Positions 1 to 6,797 are shown, counted from the first letter of the stretch. The stretch: DNA of 13,588 nt from JBGTCY01 sp041748615 (GCA_041748615.1 JBGTCY010000216.1:1-13588); one strand, 5' to 3'. A program made the numbers and translations. Notes: generated by a model from the sequence alone, not told the origin.

Positions 1-95
1 CCTTCGTTCATCAATAAAAGCTGAGATAAAACGGCTTGCCGGTCGGCTGAATCCATCTGCCCAAACTGCTCTATGATTGTTTTGTGGTTTAGCAT
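1..95 (-). CDS. Partial hypothetical protein (N-terminus only)
   Basis: An open frame starts at the ATG read from 95-93 and stays open for 31 codons to the left edge. The visible protein begins MLNHKTIIEQFGQMDSADRQ and looks like an amphipathic, soluble N-terminus with no signal peptide. I do not recognise the family. The start is chosen because it is the first ATG in frame and an exact Bacteroidota-type -7 box lies only four bases upstream; a second in-frame ATG at codon 14 is an alternative. The ATG overlaps the stop codon of the truncated receiver ORF upstream (ATGCTAA), so translational coupling is conceivable, although that ORF looks broken. Only the beginning is present, so no function is assigned. 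Confidence 0.5.
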   Translation of the reverse strand, partial: MLNHKTIIEQFGQMDSADRQAVLSQLLLMNE

Positions 96-337
96 GTAGC
101 AAAATTAAATATTATTGCTGATTTATTTAGAACTAAGCCAATCAATGAAAATTCGTGTTGTTCTACTAAGTGGAGACATTCTCTTCCGCTGAATGCTTTA
201 TAAAAATGACGGCCAGCCCGGTTCAGCACGGCTTCCATCCCTACCAGATTTTCTTCTAAATCATCTACCAGCAAAATATTATTGACGGCTGGCAGCGCAA
301 GAGTTGGTGACGAACTATATGGTGATTTTTTAATCAT
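89..337 (-). pseudogene. Truncated response-regulator receiver domain
   Basis: This 82-codon frame begins like a receiver (REC) domain. After a short leader (MIKKSPYSSSPTLALPAVN) comes a hydrophobic beta-1 strand with the acidic pair (NILLVDDLEEN), an alpha-1 helix, a second strand and the alpha-2 segment. The homology stops after HEFSLI, near position 140, just before the strand that should carry the phospho-accepting aspartate (expected form xDxxMP). The remaining residues (GLVLNKSAIIFNFATC) are A/T-rich and unrelated. Neither of the other two minus-strand frames continues the REC sequence, so this looks like a deletion or rearrangement rather than a simple frameshift. The protein, if made, lacks the aspartate, the switch Thr/Ser and the conserved Lys. 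It is most likely a remnant of a signalling gene, possibly a hybrid kinase or response regulator. Confidence 0.6.
100..107 (-). promoter_or_regulatory. Candidate -7 promoter box (TAnnTTTG)
   Basis: The minus strand reads TAATTTTG here, an exact match to the Bacteroidota -7 consensus TAnnTTTG. It ends four bases before the ATG at 95, so transcription from it would begin at or almost at the start codon and give a leaderless or nearly leaderless message. No clear -33 TTTG element is visible at the usual distance, and the region is A/T-rich, so a chance match is possible. Confidence 0.3.
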
Positions 338-612
338 GAAATCATCGGACTATACTTAGCTTGTATTCCATTAAGGTACTGTTTTTTCTCAGTATAAAAA
401 AGAATTTCAACATTGAAATAAGAATTATTTCTTAGTATTTCATCAATTGTCTTTACTTGAATTGTTCCACGCTATTCACGGATTAAATCCAGCCGGTTGT
501 CGTTCATTTCCGCCTGTTGGTCGAAAATAAATATTTCCGAACACCTGAAATCGTATGAAAAGCAAAGGGTTTTATTTAACCATCAACGTCAGTTGCTCAA
601 TCTTTTCAAATC
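338..612. other. Intergenic region without a recognisable gene
   Basis: This 275-bp stretch separates the divergent receiver fragment (minus) and the exported-protein gene (plus). It must contain the promoter of the 613-5379 cluster unless transcription starts further off, but I find no exact TAnnTTTG box and no sigma-54 -24/-12 pair on the plus strand. The minus strand has two short open stretches that read protein-like: one ending at about 475 (FDQQAEMNDNRLDLIRE then stop) and one ending at 572 (FEKIEQLTLMVK then stop). They could be decayed remnants of the same lost signalling locus, but they are too short to support a call. Confidence 0.4.
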
Positions 613-1176
613 ATGACAATCCCAATACGAGTCGGAATTTTTATTTGGATATTGCTGGTGTTGCAGTTCTCCGCGCAGACACAATCCCTCAATCCCTTTT
701 CAGACGAGTCTTGTATTCGTTTTCATGAAGTAAGTGATTGTTACCATGTGATTCTATGGGAAAATCGCTTAAATGACACAATTCACATTTCTACAGTTGA
801 CAGCATTTTTGCCGTTAAGGAAAGCGGTAACGAGGGGTATTTTTTCGTTAATTATTTTTCAAGAGAATCTTTTCAAATTTTTGAACTGATTACCCGCAAC
901 CGGGAACAACACCTCCGAAGCATTCCTGAAATCAGGCAGAGTGTTGACGGAAAAAAATGGCGCGACATTGATAAAAATTTTTCAAGAGCCAGCATCAATT
1001 TTTATGCATCAGGTATCACTGAAAAAATTCAGGGAGAAGCAAGCTGGTTTGAACTGACCTCCCTTGTTGAAGAAAAAAAACTGGTGATAATCATTACAAG
1101 GAATTTGCCGGTTGTCAAAAAAGACAATTGTTCACAAGCGGAATTACTTAAAAATCTAAGTGGTAAAATTCAGTGA
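613..1176 (+). CDS. Small exported protein of unknown function
   Basis: The 187-residue protein starts with a Sec-type signal peptide (positive residue R6, hydrophobic core about 8-18, likely cleavage near the AQTQS at 21-25). The mature part is about 160 residues with two close cysteines (C34 and C43) and one late cysteine (C172). It is a mixed beta/alpha sequence with no motif I recognise. There is no lipobox and no T9SS C-terminal domain, so the product is probably periplasmic or outer-membrane associated. Its TGA stop overlaps the ATG of the next gene by one base (TGATG), which strongly suggests translational coupling and a functional link to the T9SS surface protein that follows. Possible roles are a chaperone or partner of that protein or an envelope sensor input, but this is inference only. 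Confidence 0.75.
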   Translation: MTIPIRVGIFIWILLVLQFSAQTQSLNPFSDESCIRFHEVSDCYHVILWENRLNDTIHISTVDSIFAVKESGNEGYFFVNYFSRESFQIFELITRNREQHLRSIPEIRQSVDGKKWRDIDKNFSRASINFYASGITEKIQGEASWFELTSLVEEKKLVIIITRNLPVVKKDNCSQAELLKNLSGKIQ

Positions 1177-3776
1177 TGAGAAATAAATTACTCATTCAGC
1201 CTCGTGTTAAACCGCAAGTCAGTCTGCGATTACGGTTAGTGAAGTATGTCATCGGACTGGCATTATTGATTTTCATCATTGCTTCCATTGCGTTTGTGTA
1301 TATGAATGTAGGTGTTCAGCAGGCGTCATTCGCTTTGGAAATAGACCAGCAGATTTTATATCTGGAAGACTTCAACAGTTACCCAAACGGAACTGTGGAG
1401 TCTTCCAAATGGTCAATTGATGTTAACAATGCCAACCCGAATCGTTTCCGGGTAGAGAAAGGAGTGTTTGAAGCAAGGCAAGTGCGGGGTGAAGCTGTTT
1501 GGTCTTCCTCTCTTATTCCGATAGCGGGTTTTCAAAATATTGATATTTCCGTTTTTCTTCCTAAAGCCGATAAAATGATAAGTGAGGATTATATCCGCAT
1601 CTATTATCAGTTGGATGGCGGGGAAGAAATTTTATTTGAAACCAACGGAGAGTTGATGGGTAATTACAATCATTCTTATGCTGTTCAGTCCGGCTTGTCC
1701 GGTTTTCATTTGCGTATCATCATTAAAGTAAGCAACGAGGGTTCAGGGAGTACTCATTCATGGGATGATGTGCTGGTGGTGAGCAATAATTATCTGTATC
1801 TGGAGGATTTTACCTTTTACTTGGATAAAACCACTACATCATCGAAATGGACAATCAGTCTTGCGCGCAGTCCTAAAAAGTTTGAAGTGGATAAAGGTTT
1901 GTTTGTTGTGGAGCACACGCGTGACGAAGCCGTCTGGCAGACTTCAGTTATCTCAATATCAGGATTTTCTAATGTGGTTTTGTCTGTAGATTTGAACGGT
2001 TCAGGAAGCACAGAGTCAGGTGATTATATAAAAGTATTCTACAAATTGGATAATCAGCCCGAAACCCTTTTTCCAGAAAACGGGAACATGGATGTTGATT
2101 TTAATTCTGTAAAAGCCACTCACTCTGGCATCACGGGTGATTCGCTACAGATTATTATTCGAGTAAAAAACGGTTCTAAAAGAAAATACTCATTTGATAA
2201 TATTATCGTACAGGGTAATACTGATGAGCCGCCTATGATAGCCTGGCAGGGAAACGCTGATACTGATTGGAGTAATCCTTTAAACTGGAATGACGGTGTA
2301 CTGCCTGATTGTAATACGGACGTGCTGATTCCACCGGGCACTATCCATATCCCCTGGGTAAATGATGAATCGCATTGCAGAAACTTGGTAATCGTGAAGA
2401 ACGCAAAACTCAAAATCAGAAACGGTAAACGATTGATTATTTGCGGAGATTTTATAAACAACGGCAGTTTTCAGTTTGAAAACGGCACAGTGGAGTTGAA
2501 AGGGAATAGCCGCCAGTATCTTGGAGGTGTCTCACCGATTGTTGTTCATGATTTGGTGATTGAAAATTCATCTACCGGTGGCGTTATGATGTCTAATAAA
2601 GTCATTGTAGAAAATGAACTCAAACTCCTGCAAGGTAAAATACATACGAATGATGACACGCTCTTTATTCAAAATTCAGATGCAGGTGCGCTGAAAGGAT
2701 TCAATGCTCAAAGTTATGTAGTCGGAAACCTGGCAAGACGCGTCAACAATACAGGAGAACATGTTTATGCTTTCCCGTTGGGAAACAACGGGTTCAACCA
2801 AAACTTTTTTACGGAGATTACCACACACGATTTATCAGCCACCTCATGGATTACGTGTTCATTTCATTCGTTGGAGCGCTATGAACCCATGTTGTATCAA
2901 GTTTATGATGACAACTTGTATTACACATTTATCAGTGAAGAAGGCATGTGGGTGATTCAACCGGATGTACAACCTGCCGGAGGCGTTTACCATCTAAAAC
3001 TTGACATTCAAAATTTCAGCGGGCTGGAAGACAATAGATTCGGCATTCTCAAACGACCTGAAGGTTCCGGTCATGAAGATTGGACTGCCGCTTTCGGAAA
3101 AATGCACCCTCCGGGTGGAGAAGGAAGAACACTTGAAGGAGGTTATGCCTTAAAATATGACCTTACCTCTTTCTCGGAATTTGCAATCGGGGGCGACAGG
3201 GGAACTGTTTTACCGATTGTGTTAGATTATTTTAATGCCCGGCTGATTGAAACAAATACTGTATTGCTCGAATGGGCAACACATACACAGGTTAACAACG
3301 ATTTTTTTTCGCTTGAAAAAAGCAGTGACGGCATCCACTTCACGGAATTTTATCGTGTAAAAGGAAAAGGCAACAGTTCGGAACATGAAGCGTACAAACA
3401 TCTTGATGAACAACCGATTCCCGGTATCAGCTATTACCGGCTCAAACAAACAGACGATGACGGCTCTCATGAATATTTTAAAATGATTGCCGTACAAACA
3501 CCCGAAAGCAGTATCATCGAATTTTTTGAAGTGCAGGTTTTTCCGAATCCTTTCAATGATGAATTGCATATAAAGTTTACCGGAACTGAAAAAGGGACAA
3601 TCCAGGTAACCCTTTTGGATATGAGTGGGAAAATGTATCAATCCCGCATGTTCGAATATTTTTCGAATCAGGATTTCGTCATCAGGGAATTATCTCATCT
3701 GTCACGCGGAGTTTACCTGTTGCTTTGCCAAACAGAAAACGGAAGCAAACAAACTGTAAAAGTCATTAAAAACTAA
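1176..3776 (+). CDS. T9SS-exported surface protein with duplicated N-terminal domain
   Basis: The 866-residue product is predicted to cross the outer membrane by type IX secretion. Residues 1-23 are unusually basic and precede a hydrophobic segment (about 24-43), giving a long n-region signal peptide or signal anchor. Two homologous domains of about 140 residues follow (60-203 and 206-346); each opens with LYLEDF and holds a beta-sandwich-like pattern ending in a W/F-D-D/N-I/V strand. Residues 355-520 begin with the W-(S)NPLNWNDGVLP motif common in Bacteroidota surface proteins and continue as short beta strands resembling a solenoid. Residues 682-772 form the Fn3-like domain that often precedes a sorting signal (LLEWATHTQVNNDFFSLEKS). 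Residues 787-866 are a type A sorting domain (FPNPFNDELHI, then LDMSGK, then LSRGVYLL). The ATG at 1176 overlaps the upstream stop; a GTG one codon earlier is less likely. Ligand and function are unknown. Confidence 0.85.
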   Translation: MRNKLLIQPRVKPQVSLRLRLVKYVIGLALLIFIIASIAFVYMNVGVQQASFALEIDQQILYLEDFNSYPNGTVESSKWSIDVNNANPNRFRVEKGVFEARQVRGEAVWSSSLIPIAGFQNIDISVFLPKADKMISEDYIRIYYQLDGGEEILFETNGELMGNYNHSYAVQSGLSGFHLRIIIKVSNEGSGSTHSWDDVLVVSNNYLYLEDFTFYLDKTTTSSKWTISLARSPKKFEVDKGLFVVEHTRDEAVWQTSVISISGFSNVVLSVDLNGSGSTESGDYIKVFYKLDNQPETLFPENGNMDVDFNSVKATHSGITGDSLQIIIRVKNGSKRKYSFDNIIVQGNTDEPPMIAWQGNADTDWSNPLNWNDGVLPDCNTDVLIPPGTIHIPWVNDESHCRNLVIVKNAKLKIRNGKRLIICGDFINNGSFQFENGTVELKGNSRQYLGGVSPIVVHDLVIENSSTGGVMMSNKVIVENELKLLQGKIHTNDDTLFIQNSDAGALKGFNAQSYVVGNLARRVNNTGEHVYAFPLGNNGFNQNFFTEITTHDLSATSWITCSFHSLERYEPMLYQVYDDNLYYTFISEEGMWVIQPDVQPAGGVYHLKLDIQNFSGLEDNRFGILKRPEGSGHEDWTAAFGKMHPPGGEGRTLEGGYALKYDLTSFSEFAIGGDRGTVLPIVLDYFNARLIETNTVLLEWATHTQVNNDFFSLEKSSDGIHFTEFYRVKGKGNSSEHEAYKHLDEQPIPGISYYRLKQTDDDGSHEYFKMIAVQTPESSIIEFFEVQVFPNPFNDELHIKFTGTEKGTIQVTLLDMSGKMYQSRMFEYFSNQDFVIRELSHLSRGVYLLLCQTENGSKQTVKVIKN
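1353..2213 (+). repeat. Tandem duplication of a ~140-residue domain within the surface protein
   Basis: Residues 60-203 and 206-346 of the surface protein align at an offset of 146 residues (438 bases). Shared blocks in order are LYLEDF, SSKW(S/T)I, (F)xVxKGxF, (G/D)EAVW, (S/I)xIxGFxN, DYI(R/K)xxYxLD, E(I/T)LF, SGxxGxxLxIII(K/R)V and the final D-(D/N)-(V/I)-(L/I)-V strand. The copies have diverged clearly at the amino-acid level, so the duplication is old. The second copy follows the first with almost no linker. Confidence 0.75.
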
Positions 3777-3788
3777 AATCAAACTAAT

Positions 3789-4979
3789 ATGGGAAGCTAT
3801 CTCACGAAAATTTTTTTGATAGATGACGACAGCATCTTTTGCCGAGGCGTGCAACGGGCTTTGGAAAATGATGGTGATACGGACGTCACGTATTTTAATT
3901 CAGGCGAAGATTTTTTAAGCAACCTGCATCAGCTTCCCGATATTGTGATTGTTGACTTTCATCTTCCCGGAAAAAATGGGATTGAAATTCTGAAACAAAT
4001 CAAACAATACAATGATGAAACAGCGGTCATTATCTTATCCGGTCAGGAGCGGATTGAGATTGTGGTGGAAGCCTATCAAAACGGTGCGGATGCTTACATA
4101 ATCAAAAATGGTCAGGCGCTTTTTGAACTCCGCAACAGCGTGAAAAATTTATCGAAAAGCGTCAGTTACCGCAAAGAAGCCGAACACCTGCGTGAGCAAA
4201 TATTAGACAGGAACAAATACAACACGGTGATTGGGGAAAGTGATGCCATTCTGAAGGTTTTGAAAATGATTCAAAAATTAGAAAACAATAACATTTCAGT
4301 ATTGATTACAGGTGAAACCGGAACAGGAAAAGATGTGATTGCTCATGCCATTCATTATAATTCAGTCAGACGTAAAAAGCCGTTTGTCATTGCGAATATG
4401 CCGGCAATTCCCGCTGATTTGGTAGAAAGCGAATTGTTCGGACATGAGAAGGGCGCTTTTACGGGCGCAGATGCCAGGCGCATTGGAAAATTTGAAGAAG
4501 CGAATAGCGGAACAATTTTCCTCGATGAAATCGGGGATATGGATATTCAACTGCAATCTAAAATTTTGAGAGTGCTGCAGGAAATGAAAATCACCCGGTT
4601 AGGCAGCAATGTCGAGCGCGAGCTGGATGTGCGCGTCATAGCAGCTACCAACCGCAACCTTGTCGAGCGGGTGAAAAGCGGATTATTCCGCGAAGATTTG
4701 TATTACCGCCTCCAGGGATTTTTGGTGAAACTTCCTCCGCTGCGCGAGCGCGGAAATGATATTGCGCTACTTGCAAACCATTTTTTAAATCGTTTTTGTG
4801 AAAAAAATCGCCTGGGGCAAAAAAGTATTTCAAGGGAAGCGATGAAAATGATTTTACAATATCCCTGGTATGGAAATGTGCGTGAACTGAAATCATTACT
4901 CGAGCGGGCATCTTTAATTAATGAAAGCGGTAAAATAGAAACATGCGACCTTATTTTCTCTGAAGCGGTTTCGGTCTGA
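3789..4979 (+). CDS. Sigma-54 activator-type response regulator lacking a DNA-binding domain
   Basis: This 396-residue NtrC-like protein has a complete receiver (acidic cluster D12-D14, phospho-acceptor D56, switch S84, K106), a linker of about 25 residues, and an AAA+ domain from about 146 to 380. The AAA+ part has Walker A GETGTGKD (175-182), the sigma-54-contacting GAFTGA loop (222-227), Walker B IFLDE (243-247), arginine-finger region with R294 and R301 (FREDLYYRL) and the sensor II segment YGNVREL (361-367). All residues needed for ATP hydrolysis and sigma-54 remodelling appear present. The protein stops about 15 residues after the AAA+ fold, where relatives continue with a Fis-type helix-turn-helix. 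The 28 bases to the next gene leave no room for a frameshifted HTH. Family members without HTH are known (Helicobacter FlgR, chlamydial CtcC). The gene starts 12 bases after the surface-protein stop, so it is cotranscribed with it. Confidence 0.9.
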   Translation: MGSYLTKIFLIDDDSIFCRGVQRALENDGDTDVTYFNSGEDFLSNLHQLPDIVIVDFHLPGKNGIEILKQIKQYNDETAVIILSGQERIEIVVEAYQNGADAYIIKNGQALFELRNSVKNLSKSVSYRKEAEHLREQILDRNKYNTVIGESDAILKVLKMIQKLENNNISVLITGETGTGKDVIAHAIHYNSVRRKKPFVIANMPAIPADLVESELFGHEKGAFTGADARRIGKFEEANSGTIFLDEIGDMDIQLQSKILRVLQEMKITRLGSNVERELDVRVIAATNRNLVERVKSGLFREDLYYRLQGFLVKLPPLRERGNDIALLANHFLNRFCEKNRLGQKSISREAMKMILQYPWYGNVRELKSLLERASLINESGKIETCDLIFSEAVSV

Positions 4980-5007
4980 TTTTTTAAAAAACTTAATTGT
5001 TATTACA

Positions 5008-5379
5008 ATGGAAAAGAATTTTTATAATGATTTTCAATTTGACTTCAGTCAATTGCATGAAATATCGGGAGATGATAAAATGTTTTTAAATGATTTGCTC
5101 TCCGAAATCATGATTCAAAGTAAAACTGTTTTTAAACATTTGATAAAACATTATGAAGAGGGAAATATACAATCTGTAGCTTGTGATTCGCATAAATTTA
5201 AATCCACTATCGTGCTGTTTGGAAAAAACAAATTGCTGGAAATTATTAACCAAATAGAACTGGATGCAAGAATCCAAAAAAAAGAAGATTTAAATGAATT
5301 AATTATCAAAGGTCAGCAGTTAACCTCTAGTTTGGTCAGGCAAATTCAATCGGTTTTGGAAAAAGAGAAGCGTTCATGA
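5008..5379 (+). CDS. HPt domain phosphotransfer protein
   Basis: This 123-residue soluble, helical protein fits a single histidine phosphotransfer domain. The signature is SHKFKSTIVLFG at 61-72, giving the phosphorylatable H62, the supporting K65 and the glycine seven residues further on, matching HxxKxxxxxxG. The rest is an all-helical bundle with conserved-looking hydrophobic spacing (FLNDLLSEI before the site, LLEIINQIE after it). There is no kinase or receiver domain fused to it. It lies 28 bases after the response regulator and is likely the phosphodonor to, or phosphate sink for, that regulator. No histidine kinase is present in the window, so the upstream kinase must be encoded elsewhere. 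Confidence 0.82.
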   Translation: MEKNFYNDFQFDFSQLHEISGDDKMFLNDLLSEIMIQSKTVFKHLIKHYEEGNIQSVACDSHKFKSTIVLFGKNKLLEIINQIELDARIQKKEDLNELIIKGQQLTSSLVRQIQSVLEKEKRS

Positions 5380-5445
5380 CCTCCCTTTTGTGGAGGTTTC
5401 GCCCCCGCCTCTGGCGAAAGGGAAGTATCAGCCGGCATCTTGCCG
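5379..5445. terminator. Cluster of hairpins after the HPt gene (possible terminator)
   Basis: Three short perfect inverted repeats follow each other: ACCTCC (5379-5384) with GGAGGT (5392-5397), TTTCGCC (5397-5403) with GGCGAAA (5413-5419), and CGGC (5433-5436) with GCCG (5442-5445). A competing longer pairing, TCCCTTT (5382-5388) with AAAGGGA (5417-5423), would enclose the second stem and disrupt the first. There is no T-tract, so this is not a textbook intrinsic terminator. Its position at the end of the operon suggests transcription end or 3'-end protection. Confidence 0.4.
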
Positions 5446-5472
5446 AAGCGTAGCAAAAGCATCAACAAATAA

Positions 5473-5534
5473 AACCCGGTCAGCCGGAGGCTGAATAATA
5501 GCACACGCTCGCAAGAGGCGAGCGAAAGCGGGTT
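5473..5534. repeat. Multibranched inverted-repeat element between convergent genes
   Basis: An outer stem AACCCG (5473-5478) with CGGGTT (5529-5534) encloses two perfect hairpins: TCAGCC-gga-GGCTGA (5480-5494) and CGCTCGC-aagag-GCGAGCG (5506-5524). The whole forms a three-way junction on either strand. It is much richer in G+C than its surroundings and its right arm overlaps the TAA stop of the minus-strand SPOR gene. It may be a bidirectional terminator or a small palindromic repeat of REP/MITE type; the sequence alone does not decide. Confidence 0.5.
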
Positions 5535-6585
5535 ACAGTCTTAAAAATATACTCACATTGGAATCGGAGGAGTGATAAGTCTGCAAACCGGCTTCCGCTT
5601 CTTGTTTGCTCCTGCCGCTCAACAAACCCACATGATAAATTCCATTCGTTGAAAAAACTTCAAAAACTTTTTGATACTGCTCATCTAAGTTTTTTTTATG
5701 CCGGATGGCATCAGAGATGTAATCATGTTTTCCGAAAATGATGTAATACATTCCGCTGCTCTCAACGGTTTCTTTCGCGGCAGGAGCAGCGGTCGGTTGA
5801 GTTTTAGGTTCTTCAAGAACTTTAAGCTCCTCAAAAACTTCAACTTCAGGAGCGCCTCTTAATGCCGGATTCATTTCATTCCTGACTGCGCCTGTTCGTT
5901 GATTGCGGATAGCGGTTCGCTCCGGTACAAATGCGGGTTCAGCGGGAGCGGGTTTGAAAACATCAAAAAGATTCAGTTGCTCAATCCGTACTTTTTCGGG
6001 CAACGCATCCTGCATCAGCATTTGTGGCAAAAAGAATAACAAAAGAATCGCGACTGCCGCCACTGTTGATATTTTTGCGATACGTTTCCGTCTGGCGGTT
6101 TTCGCTGTGCGATAGTCTTGTTCACCGGAAAAATGAATTGACCGTTCATTTTCTTTCACAGCATTTTCATTCAACGGCTGAAAAGCGACCGGTTTTAATC
6201 CAAAAGAATCCTTCAGGTAATTTTTTCTTAAATCCGGCATAAAAACAAGGACGTTTTTGGAATTGACATAGATTTTTCCGATTTCAGGAAACACCAACAT
6301 GCCTTTGTTATCAAGCGTCCGGCTCCATGCCCCTGCTAATTTCCGCACTTTCTCTTCTGCCGTCTTATAATCTATGTTTTCATTTTGAACGATTTGATGA
6401 ATCAGCACCCCATCATTGGATTGCAGGCGCCTGTTGAACATCAATGTTTTTGAAGGCGGGTAAAGTACATTTTTAAATCGCTGAATCTCAGCCGGCTGAT
6501 AACCGGTCACGAAACCGCCAAATCCGGGTACAATCACACAATCATGTGAGAATAACAAATCTTTGATATGAAGATGGATGCTCAA
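5533..6585 (-). CDS. HU-CCDC81 and SPOR domain-containing envelope protein
   Basis: The 350-residue protein fits the Bacteroidota HU-CCDC81/SPOR architecture. Residues 1-60 and 61-120 match the paired HU-CCDC81 domains (IKDLLFSHDCVIVPGFGGFV at 7-26 is the hallmark; FPEIGKIYV at 99-107 is the second). A basic stretch (ARRKRIAK, 164-171) and a single membrane segment (about 173-191) follow, implying a cytoplasmic N-terminus. Next comes a Pro/Ala/Glu-rich periplasmic linker (about 195-275) and a SPOR domain (278-350, starting MYYIIFGKH). SPOR domains bind glycan strands stripped of stem peptides at division sites, so a role linking nucleoid or cytoplasm to cell-wall remodelling is plausible. The start is TTG at 6585-6583: no ATG is available before codon 49, an in-frame stop lies ten codons upstream, and the family hallmark sits right after this start. 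The gene is convergent with the HPt gene. Confidence 0.85.
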   Translation of the reverse strand: MSIHLHIKDLLFSHDCVIVPGFGGFVTGYQPAEIQRFKNVLYPPSKTLMFNRRLQSNDGVLIHQIVQNENIDYKTAEEKVRKLAGAWSRTLDNKGMLVFPEIGKIYVNSKNVLVFMPDLRKNYLKDSFGLKPVAFQPLNENAVKENERSIHFSGEQDYRTAKTARRKRIAKISTVAAVAILLLFFLPQMLMQDALPEKVRIEQLNLFDVFKPAPAEPAFVPERTAIRNQRTGAVRNEMNPALRGAPEVEVFEELKVLEEPKTQPTAAPAAKETVESSGMYYIIFGKHDYISDAIRHKKNLDEQYQKVFEVFSTNGIYHVGLLSGRSKQEAEAGLQTYHSSDSNVSIFLRL

Positions 6586-6638
6586 AAGAAATTTATATTT
6601 TTCAACGACCCGTTAGGAGAACTTTTACTATTCAATGG

Positions 6639-6646
6639 TAAATTTA
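6639..6646 (-). promoter_or_regulatory. Possible -7 box for the SPOR gene
   Basis: The minus strand reads TAAATTTA, one mismatch from TAnnTTTG, with a TTG about 21 bases upstream that could act as the -33 element. It would give a leader of about 50 bases before the TTG start at 6585. The 212-bp divergent region (6586-6797) is A/T-rich and holds no better match on either strand, so this is tentative. Confidence 0.22.
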
Positions 6647-6797
6647 GCAACTGAAAATCTTTTCTGACAATCTGTTTCAAAATAAAAGATATTGGCACAA
6701 AATATTTTAACATTTTATTACCCATTTCACATTCCAAACTTCCTGAAAGATATTTCAAAGATTTACAGCATTAAAACAAAATAATTCAATAGCTTTC

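Noticed and set aside
475..612. Minus-strand gene remnants ending at 475 and 572
   Set aside because: The stretches read protein-like but are only 12 to about 33 codons long, lie in different frames and have no recognisable motif.
4977..5010. Frameshift hiding an HTH at the end of the sigma-54 activator
   Set aside because: Only 28 bases separate its stop from the HPt start and the HPt ORF is accounted for, so no HTH-sized sequence is available in any frame.
6691..6708. Sigma-54 promoter candidate (TGGCAC at 6693-6698) upstream of the giant surface-protein gene
   Set aside because: The -24 half is good and a sigma-54 activator is encoded nearby, but the -12 position reads TT where GC is required after the 10-base spacer. 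I do not call it a promoter.
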